64,000 nucleotides of DNA, from contig NZ_JBLWTL010000001.1 in NCBI RefSeq assembly GCF_048270095.1, positions 248,001 through 312,000 on the forward strand, given 5' to 3'. The notes beneath the pieces were generated by a model that was not told the origin of the DNA, searched no databases, and worked only from the letters and a program-made list of their open reading frames with translations. Positions 1 through 8,522 of the stretch are shown piece after piece. Position numbers and translations under genes: made by a program. How positions within the stretch are numbered: position 1 is the stretch's first letter; every line of letters begins with the position of its first letter. This DNA is from Maricaulis sp048270095 (GTDB taxonomy: Bacteria > Pseudomonadota > Alphaproteobacteria > Caulobacterales > Maricaulaceae).

Positions 1-310
1 AGCCCATAATGATACCGGTGCGGATATTGGAGATGTCCGACTCGGGCAGGCCCGCATCGGCGATCGCCTGTTCCATCGCCATATAATTCCAGCCGGCACC
101 TTCCGACATGAAGCGGTAGATCCGCTTGTCGACATGTTCGGCCGGATCGACCGTCGGCTTGCCGCCGACCTGGCAGCGGAAATTATACTGCGCGAAGCTT
201 TCCATGTGGCGGATGCCACTTTTGCCTTCTTGCAGGGATTGGGTGACGTCGGCGGCATTATTCCCGATGGGAGAAATTATGCCGAGACCAGTGACAACAA
301 CACGGCGCAT
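1..310 (-). CDS. fabB: 3-oxoacyl-ACP synthase I (partial, N-terminal part)
   Basis: The first ~103 residues read on the minus strand before the window edge cuts the gene. The start MRRVVVTGLGIISPIG is the typical beginning of a beta-ketoacyl-ACP synthase; the catalytic Cys-His-His lie outside the window. By family, FabB condenses malonyl-ACP with acyl-ACP and is essential for elongating unsaturated chains. It lies 14 bp downstream of fabA on the same strand, the classic fabA-fabB operon for anaerobic unsaturated fatty acid synthesis, which supports FabB over FabF. Confidence 0.9.
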   Translation of the reverse strand, partial: MRRVVVTGLGIISPIGNNAADVTQSLQEGKSGIRHMESFAQYNFRCQVGGKPTVDPAEHVDKRIYRFMSEGAGWNYMAMEQAIADAGLPESDISNIRTGIIMG

Positions 311-324
311 CGCGAACTCCTGGA

Positions 325-849
325 TCAGTCTTCTTGAGTTTCGGCAGGCTGGAACAGGCCCACACGCAGGTCTTTGGCCGTATAGATGATCTTGCCGTCG
401 GCTTCGACATGGCCATCACCAATGGCCATGATGAGCCTGCGCTGGATCACCCGCTTCAGGTGGATCACATAACGGACTTTTTTGGTTTCCGGTGTGATTT
501 CGCCGGTGAATTTCACTTCGCCGACGCCGAGCGCCCGGCCCTTGCCGGGATTGCCCTTCCAGCACAGGAAGAAACCAACCAATTGCCACATCGCATCAAG
601 GCCGAGACAGCCTGGCATCACCGGGTCGCCCTTGAAGTGGCAGGCGAAGAACCAGAGGTCCGGATTGATGTCGAGCTCGGCGACAATATAGCCCTTGCCA
701 TGATCGCCTGTGTCGTCATCGATATGGGTGATGCGGTCCATCATCAGCATGGGCGGGGCGGGCAGACGGGACCGGTCGGGGCCCCACATGCCACCATCTC
801 CGGCGGCGATCAGATCTTCGTAGCTAAAAGAGCTTTGGCGTTCAGACAT
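325..849 (-). CDS. fabA: 3-hydroxydecanoyl-ACP dehydratase/isomerase
   Basis: A 174-residue protein of normal FabA length. It dehydrates 3-hydroxydecanoyl-ACP and isomerises the trans-2 to the cis-3 double bond, the entry to unsaturated fatty acids. The hot-dog active site is visible: FFACHFKGDPVMPG carries catalytic His71, and the second catalytic acid is Asp85 in GCLGLDAMWQ, matching His70/Asp84 of E. coli. It is first in a two-gene operon with fabB. Confidence 0.97.
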   Translation of the reverse strand: MSERQSSFSYEDLIAAGDGGMWGPDRSRLPAPPMLMMDRITHIDDDTGDHGKGYIVAELDINPDLWFFACHFKGDPVMPGCLGLDAMWQLVGFFLCWKGNPGKGRALGVGEVKFTGEITPETKKVRYVIHLKRVIQRRLIMAIGDGHVEADGKIIYTAKDLRVGLFQPAETQED

Positions 850-942
850 GTAACCGATCGGCTGCGCCGCGGGCCGGACAGCACATGCTGCCGTTCGCCG
901 GGCTGGGAATGGGGACCCGGTCTTGCGTGAAAACCGGGAGGA

Positions 943-1503
943 TCAGCGCAGAGCGGTATCACGCGCCGCAGAGCCGCTCAAGGCGGGGCTGCCGTCATTT
1001 TCGGCTCCCGCCTCGTCGCCGCGCTCGGTGGGATAGACGCCCCAAAGTGCGTCGGCCCTTGCCCAGCCGCGATATCCCTGGCCTTCAACCCGGCACCAAC
1101 CGGTCCGGCAACGCTCCAGGGCGAGGACGACGCCGGCCTCGGCAATCGCCTCGGCAGAGGCTTCCTCGTCGGCCCGGGCGCGCAGGGTAGTGTCATGCGT
1201 GGTGACCACAGTGCGCCGGCCGGACAGGATGGATCGGTGCATCCAGGTCAATTCCCCGCCCGGATCACGAACGCGGCGCCAGTCGGGCGTTTCGGCCACG
1301 ACTTCCATCGGAAGTCCGGCGCGAACATAGCGCCAGGCGACTGGATGGGCCCGGCTTGGCCCGGACCGGCCATTGGCGACATCGAATTTGAGGCTCACGA
1401 AACGCGGTACGGCCTGACCCGAAGGCGTCGGCTGATCGTCCTGCTGCGCCAGAGTTGGCGCCGTCAGGCAGCTGAGAATGAGTAGGGCAGCAAGATGGCG
1501 CAT
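943..1503 (-). CDS. secreted bacterial SH3-domain protein
   Basis: 186 residues with a signal peptide (about 1-19, ending TLAQQ). Two tandem SH3-like units follow: about 35-95 (FVSLKF, NGRSGPS, WRRVRDPGGELTWMH) and about 100-160 (TLRARADE, CRTGWCRVEGQGYRGWA). This is the SH3_4/DUF1058 type of periplasmic SH3 protein often seen in alphaproteobacteria, thought to bind cell-wall peptides. The last ~25 residues are low complexity. No enzyme motif is visible, so the role is unknown. It stands alone between fabA and a divergent hydrolase gene. Confidence 0.75.
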   Translation of the reverse strand: MRHLAALLILSCLTAPTLAQQDDQPTPSGQAVPRFVSLKFDVANGRSGPSRAHPVAWRYVRAGLPMEVVAETPDWRRVRDPGGELTWMHRSILSGRRTVVTTHDTTLRARADEEASAEAIAEAGVVLALERCRTGWCRVEGQGYRGWARADALWGVYPTERGDEAGAENDGSPALSGSAARDTALR

Positions 1504-1671
1504 GGAAGACTCCTCATCCCTATCCCTGTCCCCGGCCGGGTGAAGACCGGGTAAATTTTCCGCGAGCGAGGCGATGATATCGCCGGTGAGGGTGTAATCG
1601 GCAAATCACACCCTATATCCTCTTCCGAAGCGCCGGACCGTCAGGCCGGGCTGTTATCGTGAGGGGAAATC

Positions 1672-2592
1672 ATGCGCTTTCGTTTGGCTATATCGACCGC
1701 CGCGGCCTTGCTGGCCGCCAATTCACTGCCGGTGCTGACCAGCCCGGCGCAGGCCCAGGACGGGCCGGCGGAAATCACCGTCGACTCCACCGCGCTGGGC
1801 GATGGTCTCTACATGTTGTCGACGGGAGTGGCGGGTAATCTTGCCGTTCTCAACGGACCCGATGGCGTGGTGATGGTCGATGACCAATTGCCCAATACTG
1901 GCGATCTGATCGAGGGCGCCGTGGTCGAAATTTCCGGCGGCGATGCGCCCCGCTTCATCGTCAATACCCACTGGCATGGTGATCATACCGGCGGCAATGC
2001 CCATTTTGCCCAGCAAGGCACGACGATTGCGGCGCATCATAATATCCGCGCCCGTCTCGATGCGGCCGAGGATGAGTGGGCCCAGACGCCGGGCACATTG
2101 CCGATCCTGACCTTTGGCGAGGATCTCACCTTCCATATGAATGGCCAGACCGTCGAGGCGGTCCACATTCCCGCGGCCCATACCGATGGCGATGCCATGG
2201 TGTATTTCCGTGAGGCCAATGTCCTGCATATGGGTGACACCTTCTTCTCGGGAATCTTCCCCTTCATCGATCTTGCGGCCGGCGGGTCGGTTGACGGCTA
2301 TATCGCCGCGATGGAGCGCGGGCTGGAAATTGCCGCTGACGACACCCGCATTATTCCGGGCCATGGCCCGCTCTCGACCCGTGTCGAACTCCAGGCCTCG
2401 CTCGACATGGTGCGCGAAGCCGCATTCCGTGTCCGCACCTTGGTCGAAGGCGGTGCTGATCTTGAAACTGTCCGCGCGGCCGCGCCCCTGGCCGATTTTC
2501 ATGATGACTGGAATTGGGGTTTCATCACCACCGACCGCATGGTGCAGACGCTGTATAATGATGCCGCCGGCAATGCGGTGTCCTACGAATAG
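1672..2592 (+). CDS. secreted metallo-beta-lactamase-fold hydrolase
   Basis: 306 residues with a signal peptide ending near AQAQ (residue 29). The di-metal site is complete: THWHGDHTGG (His100, His102, Asp104, His105), His170, Asp189 in HMGDTF and His231 in IPGHGP. It therefore looks like an active MBL-fold hydrolase exported to the periplasm. The fold covers beta-lactamases, quorum-quenching lactonases and thioesterases; the substrate cannot be read from sequence. It resembles the generic quinoprotein-relay/lactamase-like periplasmic group. A REP-like hairpin follows the stop codon. Confidence 0.85.
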   Translation: MRFRLAISTAAALLAANSLPVLTSPAQAQDGPAEITVDSTALGDGLYMLSTGVAGNLAVLNGPDGVVMVDDQLPNTGDLIEGAVVEISGGDAPRFIVNTHWHGDHTGGNAHFAQQGTTIAAHHNIRARLDAAEDEWAQTPGTLPILTFGEDLTFHMNGQTVEAVHIPAAHTDGDAMVYFREANVLHMGDTFFSGIFPFIDLAAGGSVDGYIAAMERGLEIAADDTRIIPGHGPLSTRVELQASLDMVREAAFRVRTLVEGGADLETVRAAAPLADFHDDWNWGFITTDRMVQTLYNDAAGNAVSYE

Positions 2593-2610
2593 AGGGCTGT
2601 GACGGCAGGC

Positions 2611-2647
2611 GGGGACGGGTTTCTGTCGAAGATTTAAACCTGTCCCC
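2611..2647. repeat. REP-like hairpin after the MBL-fold gene
   Basis: Two 12-nt arms (2611-2622 and 2636-2647; ggggacgggttt and aaacctgtcccc) pair with one G-U around a 13-nt loop. There is no T-run, so this is not a classic intrinsic terminator. The GGGGACRGGTTT arm resembles REP-type palindromes; it could also stop or stabilise the upstream transcript. Confidence 0.55.
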
Positions 2648-2683
2648 AGTTTCGCGCAGGACCAGGCACCCCATATTGGGTTG

Positions 2684-2887
2684 ATGAACCTGTCTGACAA
2701 AAACCACCCCTCGTCTCGCCTGCCCGAACCACGCAGTTTGCTGGGCCTGGCCGCGGGGCTCAGTGCCGGTTGTCTGCTCTGGCTGATTATCGGACTGAGT
2801 ACCGGAAGCGTCTGGCTGGGCTTGTTGTTTGGTCTGGCGCCGGGCGTCGCGATCGGTATCGGCCTGCTCCTGACGGCCCGGCCCTGA
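2684..2887 (+). CDS. small two-helix membrane protein, unknown function
   Basis: 67 residues from ATG at 2684; a TTG three bases upstream is also possible. After a polar N-terminus (about 1-18) two hydrophobic glycine-rich segments follow (about 20-38 and 44-63), suggesting a hairpin in the inner membrane. It ends 3 bp before the stop of the convergent moeB-like gene. No family was recognised. The composition looks like a real membrane protein, but small size and close packing leave doubt. Confidence 0.5.
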   Translation: MNLSDKNHPSSRLPEPRSLLGLAAGLSAGCLLWLIIGLSTGSVWLGLLFGLAPGVAIGIGLLLTARP

Positions 2888-2890
2888 CGC

Positions 2891-3634
2891 TCAGCCGCCG
2901 CATTCCGGGCATTCCGGATCGCGCTTCAGCTTCACAGTCCGGCTCTCCATCGCCAACCCGTCGAACAGCAGGATGCGCCCGTCCAGCGTATGGCCGGCAC
3001 CGCAGATATGTTTGACCGCTTCGAGCGCCATCATTGAGCCGATAACGCCAGTCAGGGCGCCGACCACACCGACGCGCGCACAGGTTTCCGCATCGGGCGG
3101 GATTTCCGGCACCCAGCAGCGATAGCAGGGGGCGTCCGGACCGGCATTGAAGAGTGAGACCTGGCCATCCCACCGCCCCAGCGCCCCGGAGATCAGCGGA
3201 ATACCCAACGCCCGGCTGGCGGTATTGACCGCGAAACGCGTCTCGAAATTATCGCAGCCATCGAGCACCAGATCGGCATCGCCCAGAAGCTCGGCGGCAT
3301 TGTCGGGCTCAAGCGAGGTCTGGACGGGCCGGACCTTGGTGCCCGGATTGAGTGCTTGCAGTGCCGCCGCACCGGTCTCGACTTTGGATTGACCGACATC
3401 GCCGGTGCGAAACAGGATTTGCCGCTGCAGATTGTCAAGGCTGACCGTGTCGGGGTCGATCAGGGTGATCTGGCCGACCCCGGCGGCGGCCAGATATAGG
3501 CTCGCCGGAGCGCCCAGCCCCCCGGCGCCGATAATCGTTACCCGGGCGCGGCCCAGTGCCTGCTGGCCCGGGCCGCCAATCTCGCGCAGCACGATGTGGC
3601 GGGCGAAGCGTTCGATATCGATGGGAGTGCTCAT
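2891..3634 (-). CDS. HesA/MoeB/ThiF-family adenylyltransferase (E1-like)
   Basis: 247 residues starting MSTPIDIERFARH. The nucleotide-binding loop is at 35-41 (IGAGGLG) and NLQRQ at 68-72. Candidate zinc ligands are Cys170/Cys173 (CYRC) and Cys242/Cys245 (CPEC); Cys185 lies where MoeB/ThiF carry the reactive Cys. Such proteins adenylate the C-terminal glycine of a ubiquitin-like sulfur carrier (MoaD or ThiS) for molybdopterin or thiazole synthesis. MoeB and ThiF cannot be separated without more context, and no partner gene is nearby. It is divergent from the PIF1-like gene. Confidence 0.85.
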   Translation of the reverse strand: MSTPIDIERFARHIVLREIGGPGQQALGRARVTIIGAGGLGAPASLYLAAAGVGQITLIDPDTVSLDNLQRQILFRTGDVGQSKVETGAAALQALNPGTKVRPVQTSLEPDNAAELLGDADLVLDGCDNFETRFAVNTASRALGIPLISGALGRWDGQVSLFNAGPDAPCYRCWVPEIPPDAETCARVGVVGALTGVIGSMMALEAVKHICGAGHTLDGRILLFDGLAMESRTVKLKRDPECPECGG

Positions 3635-3716
3635 GACTGCACAGGTGACCGAGAAGCCGCCGTTGATCAAGTGCAATCCGGTTGGCTTGAACGGCGAACA
3701 GACGCAGTTTGCGGCC

Positions 3717-5060
3717 ATGTCTGACACGCCACTCACCACCCGCGCCGAACCCACGCTCTCCGAAACCCAGATCAATCTTCTGGGCTGGTTGCGGCGCGAC
3801 AAGCCGAATATCTTTCTGACCGGCCGTGCCGGCACCGGCAAGACGACGCTGATGCGCGAGCTGCTGCGTCAGGCCGGCAACAAGGCCGCTGTGCTCGCGC
3901 CCACGGGCGTTGCGGCGATGCAGGCCGGCGGGCAGACGATCCACAGCTTCTTCCACCTGCCACCGCGCGTCATCACCGGCCGCGATATCCGCAAGGTGCG
4001 CCATAGCCGCGTCGTCAAGGCGCTGGAGACGCTGGTGATCGACGAGATCTCGATGGTCCGCTCCGACATGATGTGGGCGATCGACCAGTCGCTGCGGCTT
4101 AACCGCGAATGCAATGAACCCTTTGGCGGTGTCCAGATGGTGATTGTCGGCGATCTGGCGCAATTGCCGCCTGTGGTGCAGGGCGGTGAGGCGGAATATC
4201 TCGAAAACGCCCATGGCGGGCCCTTTTTCTTCAATCCGCAATGCTTCCGCGAGGCCGGGTTTGCCCTGGTCGAGCTGGAGGAGGTCTTCCGTCAGACCGA
4301 TGAGGATTTCATCCATTTGCTCAATGTGGTGCGTGAAGGCGATGTGCGGGCCGATGAGGCTGAACGGCTCAATGAACGCGTCACCGGCCGTTCCGGGCTG
4401 GAAGCGAGCCTCAGCCATGTCGTGCTGACGGCGACCAATGAGACCGCCTTCCGCATCAATAATGCCCGCCTTGAAGGCCTGCCGACCACGCCGCACGCCT
4501 TCAATGCCAAGGTCGAGGGCCAGTTTGATCAGCGCCTGTTTCCGGCCGAGGAGCCGTTGGTGCTCAAGATCGGCGCGCGGGTGATGATGACCCGCAATGA
4601 TCCCCAGGGCCGCTGGGTCAATGGCACGCTGGCCGAAGTTGACGGCTTTGACGAGAAAGCCGTGCGCGTGCGCATTGGCGAGAATGTCTGGTCGATCGAG
4701 CCAGCCAAATGGGAGCGCAATGCCTATGCCTTCGACGAGGCGACGCGGGCGCTGACCAAGACAACTGCCGGTGCTTTCACCCAATATCCCTTGCGCCTGG
4801 CCTGGGCGATGACGATCCACAAGGCCCAAGGCCTCACCCTCGACAAGGTCTATCTCGACCTCGCCCGTCGCCTCTTCGCCCACGGCCAGGCCTATGTAGC
4901 GCTTTCGCGGGCCCGCACGCTGGAGGGGCTGGAATTATCGCGGCCGCTCACACCAGGCGATATCATCTGCGACGCGCGGATTTTTGACGTGAAGAGTTTC
5001 TGCGACCCGGTGCCGTTGAGCGTGATGGGTCAATCCTCAAACAACGCAGTCGACAGATAG
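3717..5060 (+). CDS. PIF1/RecD-like ATP-dependent DNA helicase
   Basis: 447 residues from ATG 3717. Walker A GRAGTGKTT at 36-44, Walker B LVIDEIS around 106-112, and the C-terminal superfamily 1B block MTIHKAQGLTLDKVYLD followed by YVALSRARTLEGLEL identify a PIF1/RecD-type 5'-3' helicase, presumably in DNA repair or replication. An in-frame ATG at 3633 with a GGGAG box would add 28 residues, but it would overlap the start codon of the divergent moeB-like gene; 3717 leaves 82 bp for promoters, so I prefer it. The 3' end overlaps the end of convergent cysK by 31 bp. Confidence 0.85.
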   Translation: MSDTPLTTRAEPTLSETQINLLGWLRRDKPNIFLTGRAGTGKTTLMRELLRQAGNKAAVLAPTGVAAMQAGGQTIHSFFHLPPRVITGRDIRKVRHSRVVKALETLVIDEISMVRSDMMWAIDQSLRLNRECNEPFGGVQMVIVGDLAQLPPVVQGGEAEYLENAHGGPFFFNPQCFREAGFALVELEEVFRQTDEDFIHLLNVVREGDVRADEAERLNERVTGRSGLEASLSHVVLTATNETAFRINNARLEGLPTTPHAFNAKVEGQFDQRLFPAEEPLVLKIGARVMMTRNDPQGRWVNGTLAEVDGFDEKAVRVRIGENVWSIEPAKWERNAYAFDEATRALTKTTAGAFTQYPLRLAWAMTIHKAQGLTLDKVYLDLARRLFAHGQAYVALSRARTLEGLELSRPLTPGDIICDARIFDVKSFCDPVPLSVMGQSSNNAVDR

Positions 5061-5980
5061 CGTTCCGCCGAGCTGGCCAGCACCACGACAATCGTCTTGC
5101 CGGCCATGTCATCGCGTTTGGCGACTTCCAGGGCGGCGTGGATGACGGCGCCTGAGGAAATACCGGCCGGAACGCCTTCGCTGCGCGCGGCTTCGCGAGC
5201 CATGGCGAAGGCCTGGTCATTGGTGACCTGGATGGTTTCGTTGATCAGGGAGACGTCGAGATTGTCGGGGATGAAGCCGGCGCCAATGCCCTGGATCTTG
5301 TGCGGGCCGGGCTTGCCGCCGGAGATGACGGGGCTGTCAGTGGGCTCGACGGCGATGATGTGGATGCCGGGTTTCTTTGCTTTCAGCACCGAGGCGACGC
5401 CGGTCAGCGTACCGCCGGTGCCGACGCCGGCGATGAAGACATCAACCTCGCCGGCGGTGTCGTTCCAGATTTCCAGCGCCGTGGTCTGGCGATGAATGTC
5501 CGGATTGGCGGGGTTGGAGAACTGGCTCGGCATCACCGCGCCCGGCGTCGCCTCGATCAATTCCTTCGCCTTGGCGATCGCGCCATTCATGCCCTTGGCG
5601 GCCTCGGTGAGCACGAGTTCGGCGCCGAGATGGGCCAGCAGTTTGCGGCGCTCGATCGACATGCTTTCCGGCATGGTCAGGATCAGCCGATGACCGCGTG
5701 CGGCGGCAACGAAGGCCAGGCCGATACCGGTATTGCCCGAGGTCGGCTCGATCATGACGCTGCCTTCGCCGAGCTTGCCGGCGGCTTCGAGCGCATCGAT
5801 CATCGCGACGCCGATCCGGTCCTTGACGCTGGAGAGCGGGTTGAAGAATTCCAGCTTGGCCAGAATGCGGGCTTTCGCACCATGCCTGGCCGCCAGCCGC
5901 GAGAGCTCGACCAGCGGCGTATTGCCAACCGTGTCGGCGATTGAGCTGTAAATGCGGCCGCGGCCCGGAGTATCGGTCAT
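5030..5980 (-). CDS. cysK: cysteine synthase A (O-acetylserine sulfhydrylase)
   Basis: 316 residues, normal length. This PLP enzyme makes L-cysteine from O-acetylserine and sulfide. The PLP lysine is Lys53 in SSVKDRIG; the substrate loop PTSGNTG is at 79-85, and GVGTGGTLTG binds the cofactor phosphate. It ends in RYLSTALFED, the CysK-type C-terminus. A GAGGA ribosome-binding site lies 8 nt upstream of the start. The coding end overlaps the PIF1-like gene tail-to-tail by 31 bp. Confidence 0.95.
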   Translation of the reverse strand: MTDTPGRGRIYSSIADTVGNTPLVELSRLAARHGAKARILAKLEFFNPLSSVKDRIGVAMIDALEAAGKLGEGSVMIEPTSGNTGIGLAFVAAARGHRLILTMPESMSIERRKLLAHLGAELVLTEAAKGMNGAIAKAKELIEATPGAVMPSQFSNPANPDIHRQTTALEIWNDTAGEVDVFIAGVGTGGTLTGVASVLKAKKPGIHIIAVEPTDSPVISGGKPGPHKIQGIGAGFIPDNLDVSLINETIQVTNDQAFAMAREAARSEGVPAGISSGAVIHAALEVAKRDDMAGKTIVVVLASSAERYLSTALFED

Positions 5981-6064
5981 GGAAAAAGTCCTCGATGGAA
6001 GCTGGGGTCTGTGTAGACGGGCGAGGCCAAGGTGTCACCGCGCGCTGCGATCACGCTTTCTCGA

Positions 6065-6520
6065 TCACACGCCGGTGGATCCGAAACCGCCTGTGCCGCG
6101 CTGGGTCTCGCCGAGTTCATCGGTGACCAGCCAGAGCGCCTGCATCACCGGCGCGATCACCATTTGCGCGATGCGGTCGCCGCGATTGATGATGAAGTCT
6201 TCTGGCCCGTGATTGATCAGATTGACCCGGATCTCGCCGCGATAATCGGCATCGACCGTGCCGGGAGAATTGACGCAGGAAATCCCCTTCTTGGCTGCAA
6301 GGCCCGAGCGCGGGCGCACCTGGGCCTCGAAACCGTCCGGAAGGGCGATGGCAATGCCGACCGGCACCAGCCGCCACTCGCCATGCGGGATCACGATCGG
6401 TTCATCGACCGGGATCGCGGCGCGCAGATCCATGCCGGCCGATTGCGGTGTCTCATAGGCTGGCAGGGCCAGGCCCTCATAATGCGGCAAGGGCTTGATC
6501 TGGACGTGGATGGTTTTCAT
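6065..6520 (-). CDS. dut: dUTP diphosphatase (dUTPase)
   Basis: 151 residues from ATG at 6520; an upstream in-frame start would add 25 residues unlike the family. It hydrolyses dUTP to dUMP and PPi, keeping uracil out of DNA and feeding dTMP synthesis. The trimeric dUTPase motifs are present in order: AGMDLRAA, RPRSGLAAKKGI, NSPGTVDADYRGEI, RGDRIAQMVI, and the mobile C-terminal RGTGGFGSTG. It is downstream of coaB on the same strand. Confidence 0.96.
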   Translation of the reverse strand: MKTIHVQIKPLPHYEGLALPAYETPQSAGMDLRAAIPVDEPIVIPHGEWRLVPVGIAIALPDGFEAQVRPRSGLAAKKGISCVNSPGTVDADYRGEIRVNLINHGPEDFIINRGDRIAQMVIAPVMQALWLVTDELGETQRGTGGFGSTGV

Positions 6521-6623
6521 CGGGTCGGGTCCGGCGCGGTGGCAGATGGGGTGATTGAAACCCGGCAATGATGGGCTGACCAGTCCTGCCGGCATGCGGG
6601 CTGGGGAAAACCTGGCTCCTGAG

Positions 6624-7271
6624 TCAGAGCGCGCGGGCGATCCGGTCGGCGAGTTGGGCCGAGATTTGTGCTTTTGGTGCCCGCTGCCAATGCTCTGCCC
6701 CGTGGTCGGTGATCAGGATGACAGCATTATCGGCCCCGCCCATCACATCGCCGGAGACGTCATTGGCCACAATCCAGTCGCAACCCTTGCGGATGCGCTT
6801 GGCGATGGCCGTGGCCTCGACATCATGGGTCTCGGCGGCAAAGCCGATCACCAGGCCGGGCCGGCCGGCATCGCGCTGGCTGATGGTTTTCAGAATATCG
6901 GGATTTTCGGTCAGCCGCAGGGTGGCAAAGCTTGATTTGTCGGCCTTGATTTTGGTGCCGGAGGGTTCTGCCGGACGCCAGTCGGCGACGGCGGCGACGG
7001 CGATGAAGACATCGGCCGGCAGCGCGGCTTCAACCGCGGCCAGCATCTCACAGGCGGTTTCCACGCGAATGACGCGCATGCCGCCGGGATCCGGCAATGC
7101 CGTCGGGCCAGACACCAGCGTGACGCTGGCGCCGAGCTGAGCGCAGGCGCTGGCGATCGCATAGCCCTGCTGGCCGGAGGAATGATTGGAAAGATAGCGG
7201 ACAGGGTCGATCGGTTCCCGGGTCGGGCCTGCAGTCACCAGGATATGCCGGCCGGCCAGGCGCTCAGACAT
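6624..7271 (-). CDS. coaB: phosphopantothenate-cysteine ligase, separate CoaB protein
   Basis: 215 residues from ATG at 7271. It condenses 4'-phosphopantothenate with cysteine in CoA synthesis. The ligase motifs are intact: TAGPTREPIDPVRYLSNHSSG, the AAVADWRP segment, KIKADKSS and IVANDVS. In most bacteria this is the C-terminal half of a fused CoaBC of about 400 residues. Here its start lies inside the end of coaC, sharing 8 nt (ATGTCTGA) in another frame, so the two activities are on separate, probably translationally coupled chains. Confidence 0.88.
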   Translation of the reverse strand: MSERLAGRHILVTAGPTREPIDPVRYLSNHSSGQQGYAIASACAQLGASVTLVSGPTALPDPGGMRVIRVETACEMLAAVEAALPADVFIAVAAVADWRPAEPSGTKIKADKSSFATLRLTENPDILKTISQRDAGRPGLVIGFAAETHDVEATAIAKRIRKGCDWIVANDVSGDVMGGADNAVILITDHGAEHWQRAPKAQISAQLADRIARAL

Positions 7272-7806
7272 GCAGCAGGCCTGCGACCGCTTCGGCGATG
7301 GCGAGTGGTTCGGCCATGCGTCCAGGCCCGAATTCGCCGCAGGCCATTTCGCCCTCGTCTGGACCAATGAAGTGGATGCCGTCGCCGCGCAGCGTTGCCA
7401 GATTTCGCTGGGTCGCCTTGTGCTGCCACATCCGTACATTCATCGCCGGCGCCATAAGCACCGGCTTGTCGGTCGCCAGCAGCGTGGTCGAGGCGAGGTC
7501 GTTGGCCAGGCCCTGGGCGGCCTTGGCCATCAGATCGGCGGTTGCTGGCGCCACCACGACGAGATCGGCCGAGCGTGAAAGCTCGATATGGCCCATCTCG
7601 GCTTCGTCAGTGAGGTTGAAGAGCTGGCTGTAGACGCGATCGCCCGATAGTGCGGAAACGCTGAGCGGTGTGACGAATTCGGCGCCCGCATTCGTGAGAA
7701 TACAGCGCGTGCCAATACCGCGCTTCTGCAATTCGCGGATCAGCAACAGGCTTTTATAGGCGGCAATACCGCCGCCAATGATCAAGAGGATCCGCTTGTC
7801 GGACAC
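7264..7806 (-). CDS. coaC: phosphopantothenoylcysteine decarboxylase, separate CoaC protein
   Basis: 180 residues. This flavoprotein decarboxylates phosphopantothenoylcysteine to 4'-phosphopantetheine. The HFCD-family features are present: the flavin-binding start ILLIIGGGIAAYKS, catalytic His73, the PAMN motif at 120-123 and the substrate-clamp Cys156 in EMACGEFGPGRM. The protein ends right after the flavoprotein domain, where fused CoaBC would continue into the ligase. The stop codon overlaps the coaB start by 8 nt. Either a true gene split or a site of ribosomal frameshifting would fit. Confidence 0.88.
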   Translation of the reverse strand: MSDKRILLIIGGGIAAYKSLLLIRELQKRGIGTRCILTNAGAEFVTPLSVSALSGDRVYSQLFNLTDEAEMGHIELSRSADLVVVAPATADLMAKAAQGLANDLASTTLLATDKPVLMAPAMNVRMWQHKATQRNLATLRGDGIHFIGPDEGEMACGEFGPGRMAEPLAIAEAVAGLLHV

Positions 7807-7910
7807 GAGTGTGCTCCCAGGTCGATACCGGGACTAACTAGCGGTTTGCGGCAGGAATCCCAAGCCCCTTGTCGGCTTGTGGTCTGCAGGCGGGACGCTC
7901 TTGTCCGGCC

Positions 7911-8468
7911 TCAGCTGGCGAGCCGGCGCTCGGTCATCATCTCGCGAACCTTCTCGGTGTCGGCATAGAGTGCCGCCTGCTTGTCGAGCTGGTGCCGGAA
8001 GAAGGCCGCGATGGTCAATTCCATATCATAGATCGAGATGCGCGTGATCGCGGACAAATCCTCGGCATCAAGCTTGCGGTCGGCTTCCAGGCCGAGGCGC
8101 ATAATGCCGGACATCAGATTGGCGTAGGCCGAGGAATAGGCGTGCGACGGGTAGTCCAGCTTGCTGTGGCGCAGACCCATCTGGTCGACGGCCTCATAAT
8201 ATTTGGCGTCAAAGCGTGCCGAGAAGACGAGTTCGCAATGGGCCAGCATGCCGTCGCGCAGATATCGCGTATTGTCGGAAATCTCGAAATAATCACCGAC
8301 CTCGGGATTGGAGGTGAGGTGGTCGAACAGCGTTTCGAGAGTCTCGGCGGCATAACCGAGAATGCGCGGCTTCAGCCTTTGAACGCGCGCGACGGTCGCC
8401 GCGTCGATACGGAAGAACTCGCGCTGAAGTTCGAGATGCTCGGGTGTGGGGCTTTTGCTCAATGTCAT
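7911..8468 (-). CDS. single-domain protoglobin / globin-coupled-sensor domain
   Basis: 185 residues from ATG 8468. The segment DQMGLRHSKLDYPSHAYSSAYANLM matches the proximal-histidine region of protoglobins and globin-coupled sensors (G-x-x-H then about 5 residues to a hydrophobic-Pro patch). Only the haem-binding domain is present; there is no methyl-accepting, GGDEF or kinase output. It probably binds O2, NO or CO, but whether it senses, stores or detoxifies is not visible. It lies between ubiB and coaC on the same strand. Confidence 0.72.
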   Translation of the reverse strand: MTLSKSPTPEHLELQREFFRIDAATVARVQRLKPRILGYAAETLETLFDHLTSNPEVGDYFEISDNTRYLRDGMLAHCELVFSARFDAKYYEAVDQMGLRHSKLDYPSHAYSSAYANLMSGIMRLGLEADRKLDAEDLSAITRISIYDMELTIAAFFRHQLDKQAALYADTEKVREMMTERRLAS

Positions 8469-8522
8469 GCTGACACTAAAGCACAAGAGTATTACCGGAG
8501 CGTGTCAGAGACGCGTCGGATT

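Noticed and set aside
3435..4883. 482-codon minus-strand frame over the PIF1-like gene
   Set aside because: Shadow of the helicase coding strand; the plus-strand protein has complete Walker and helicase motifs.
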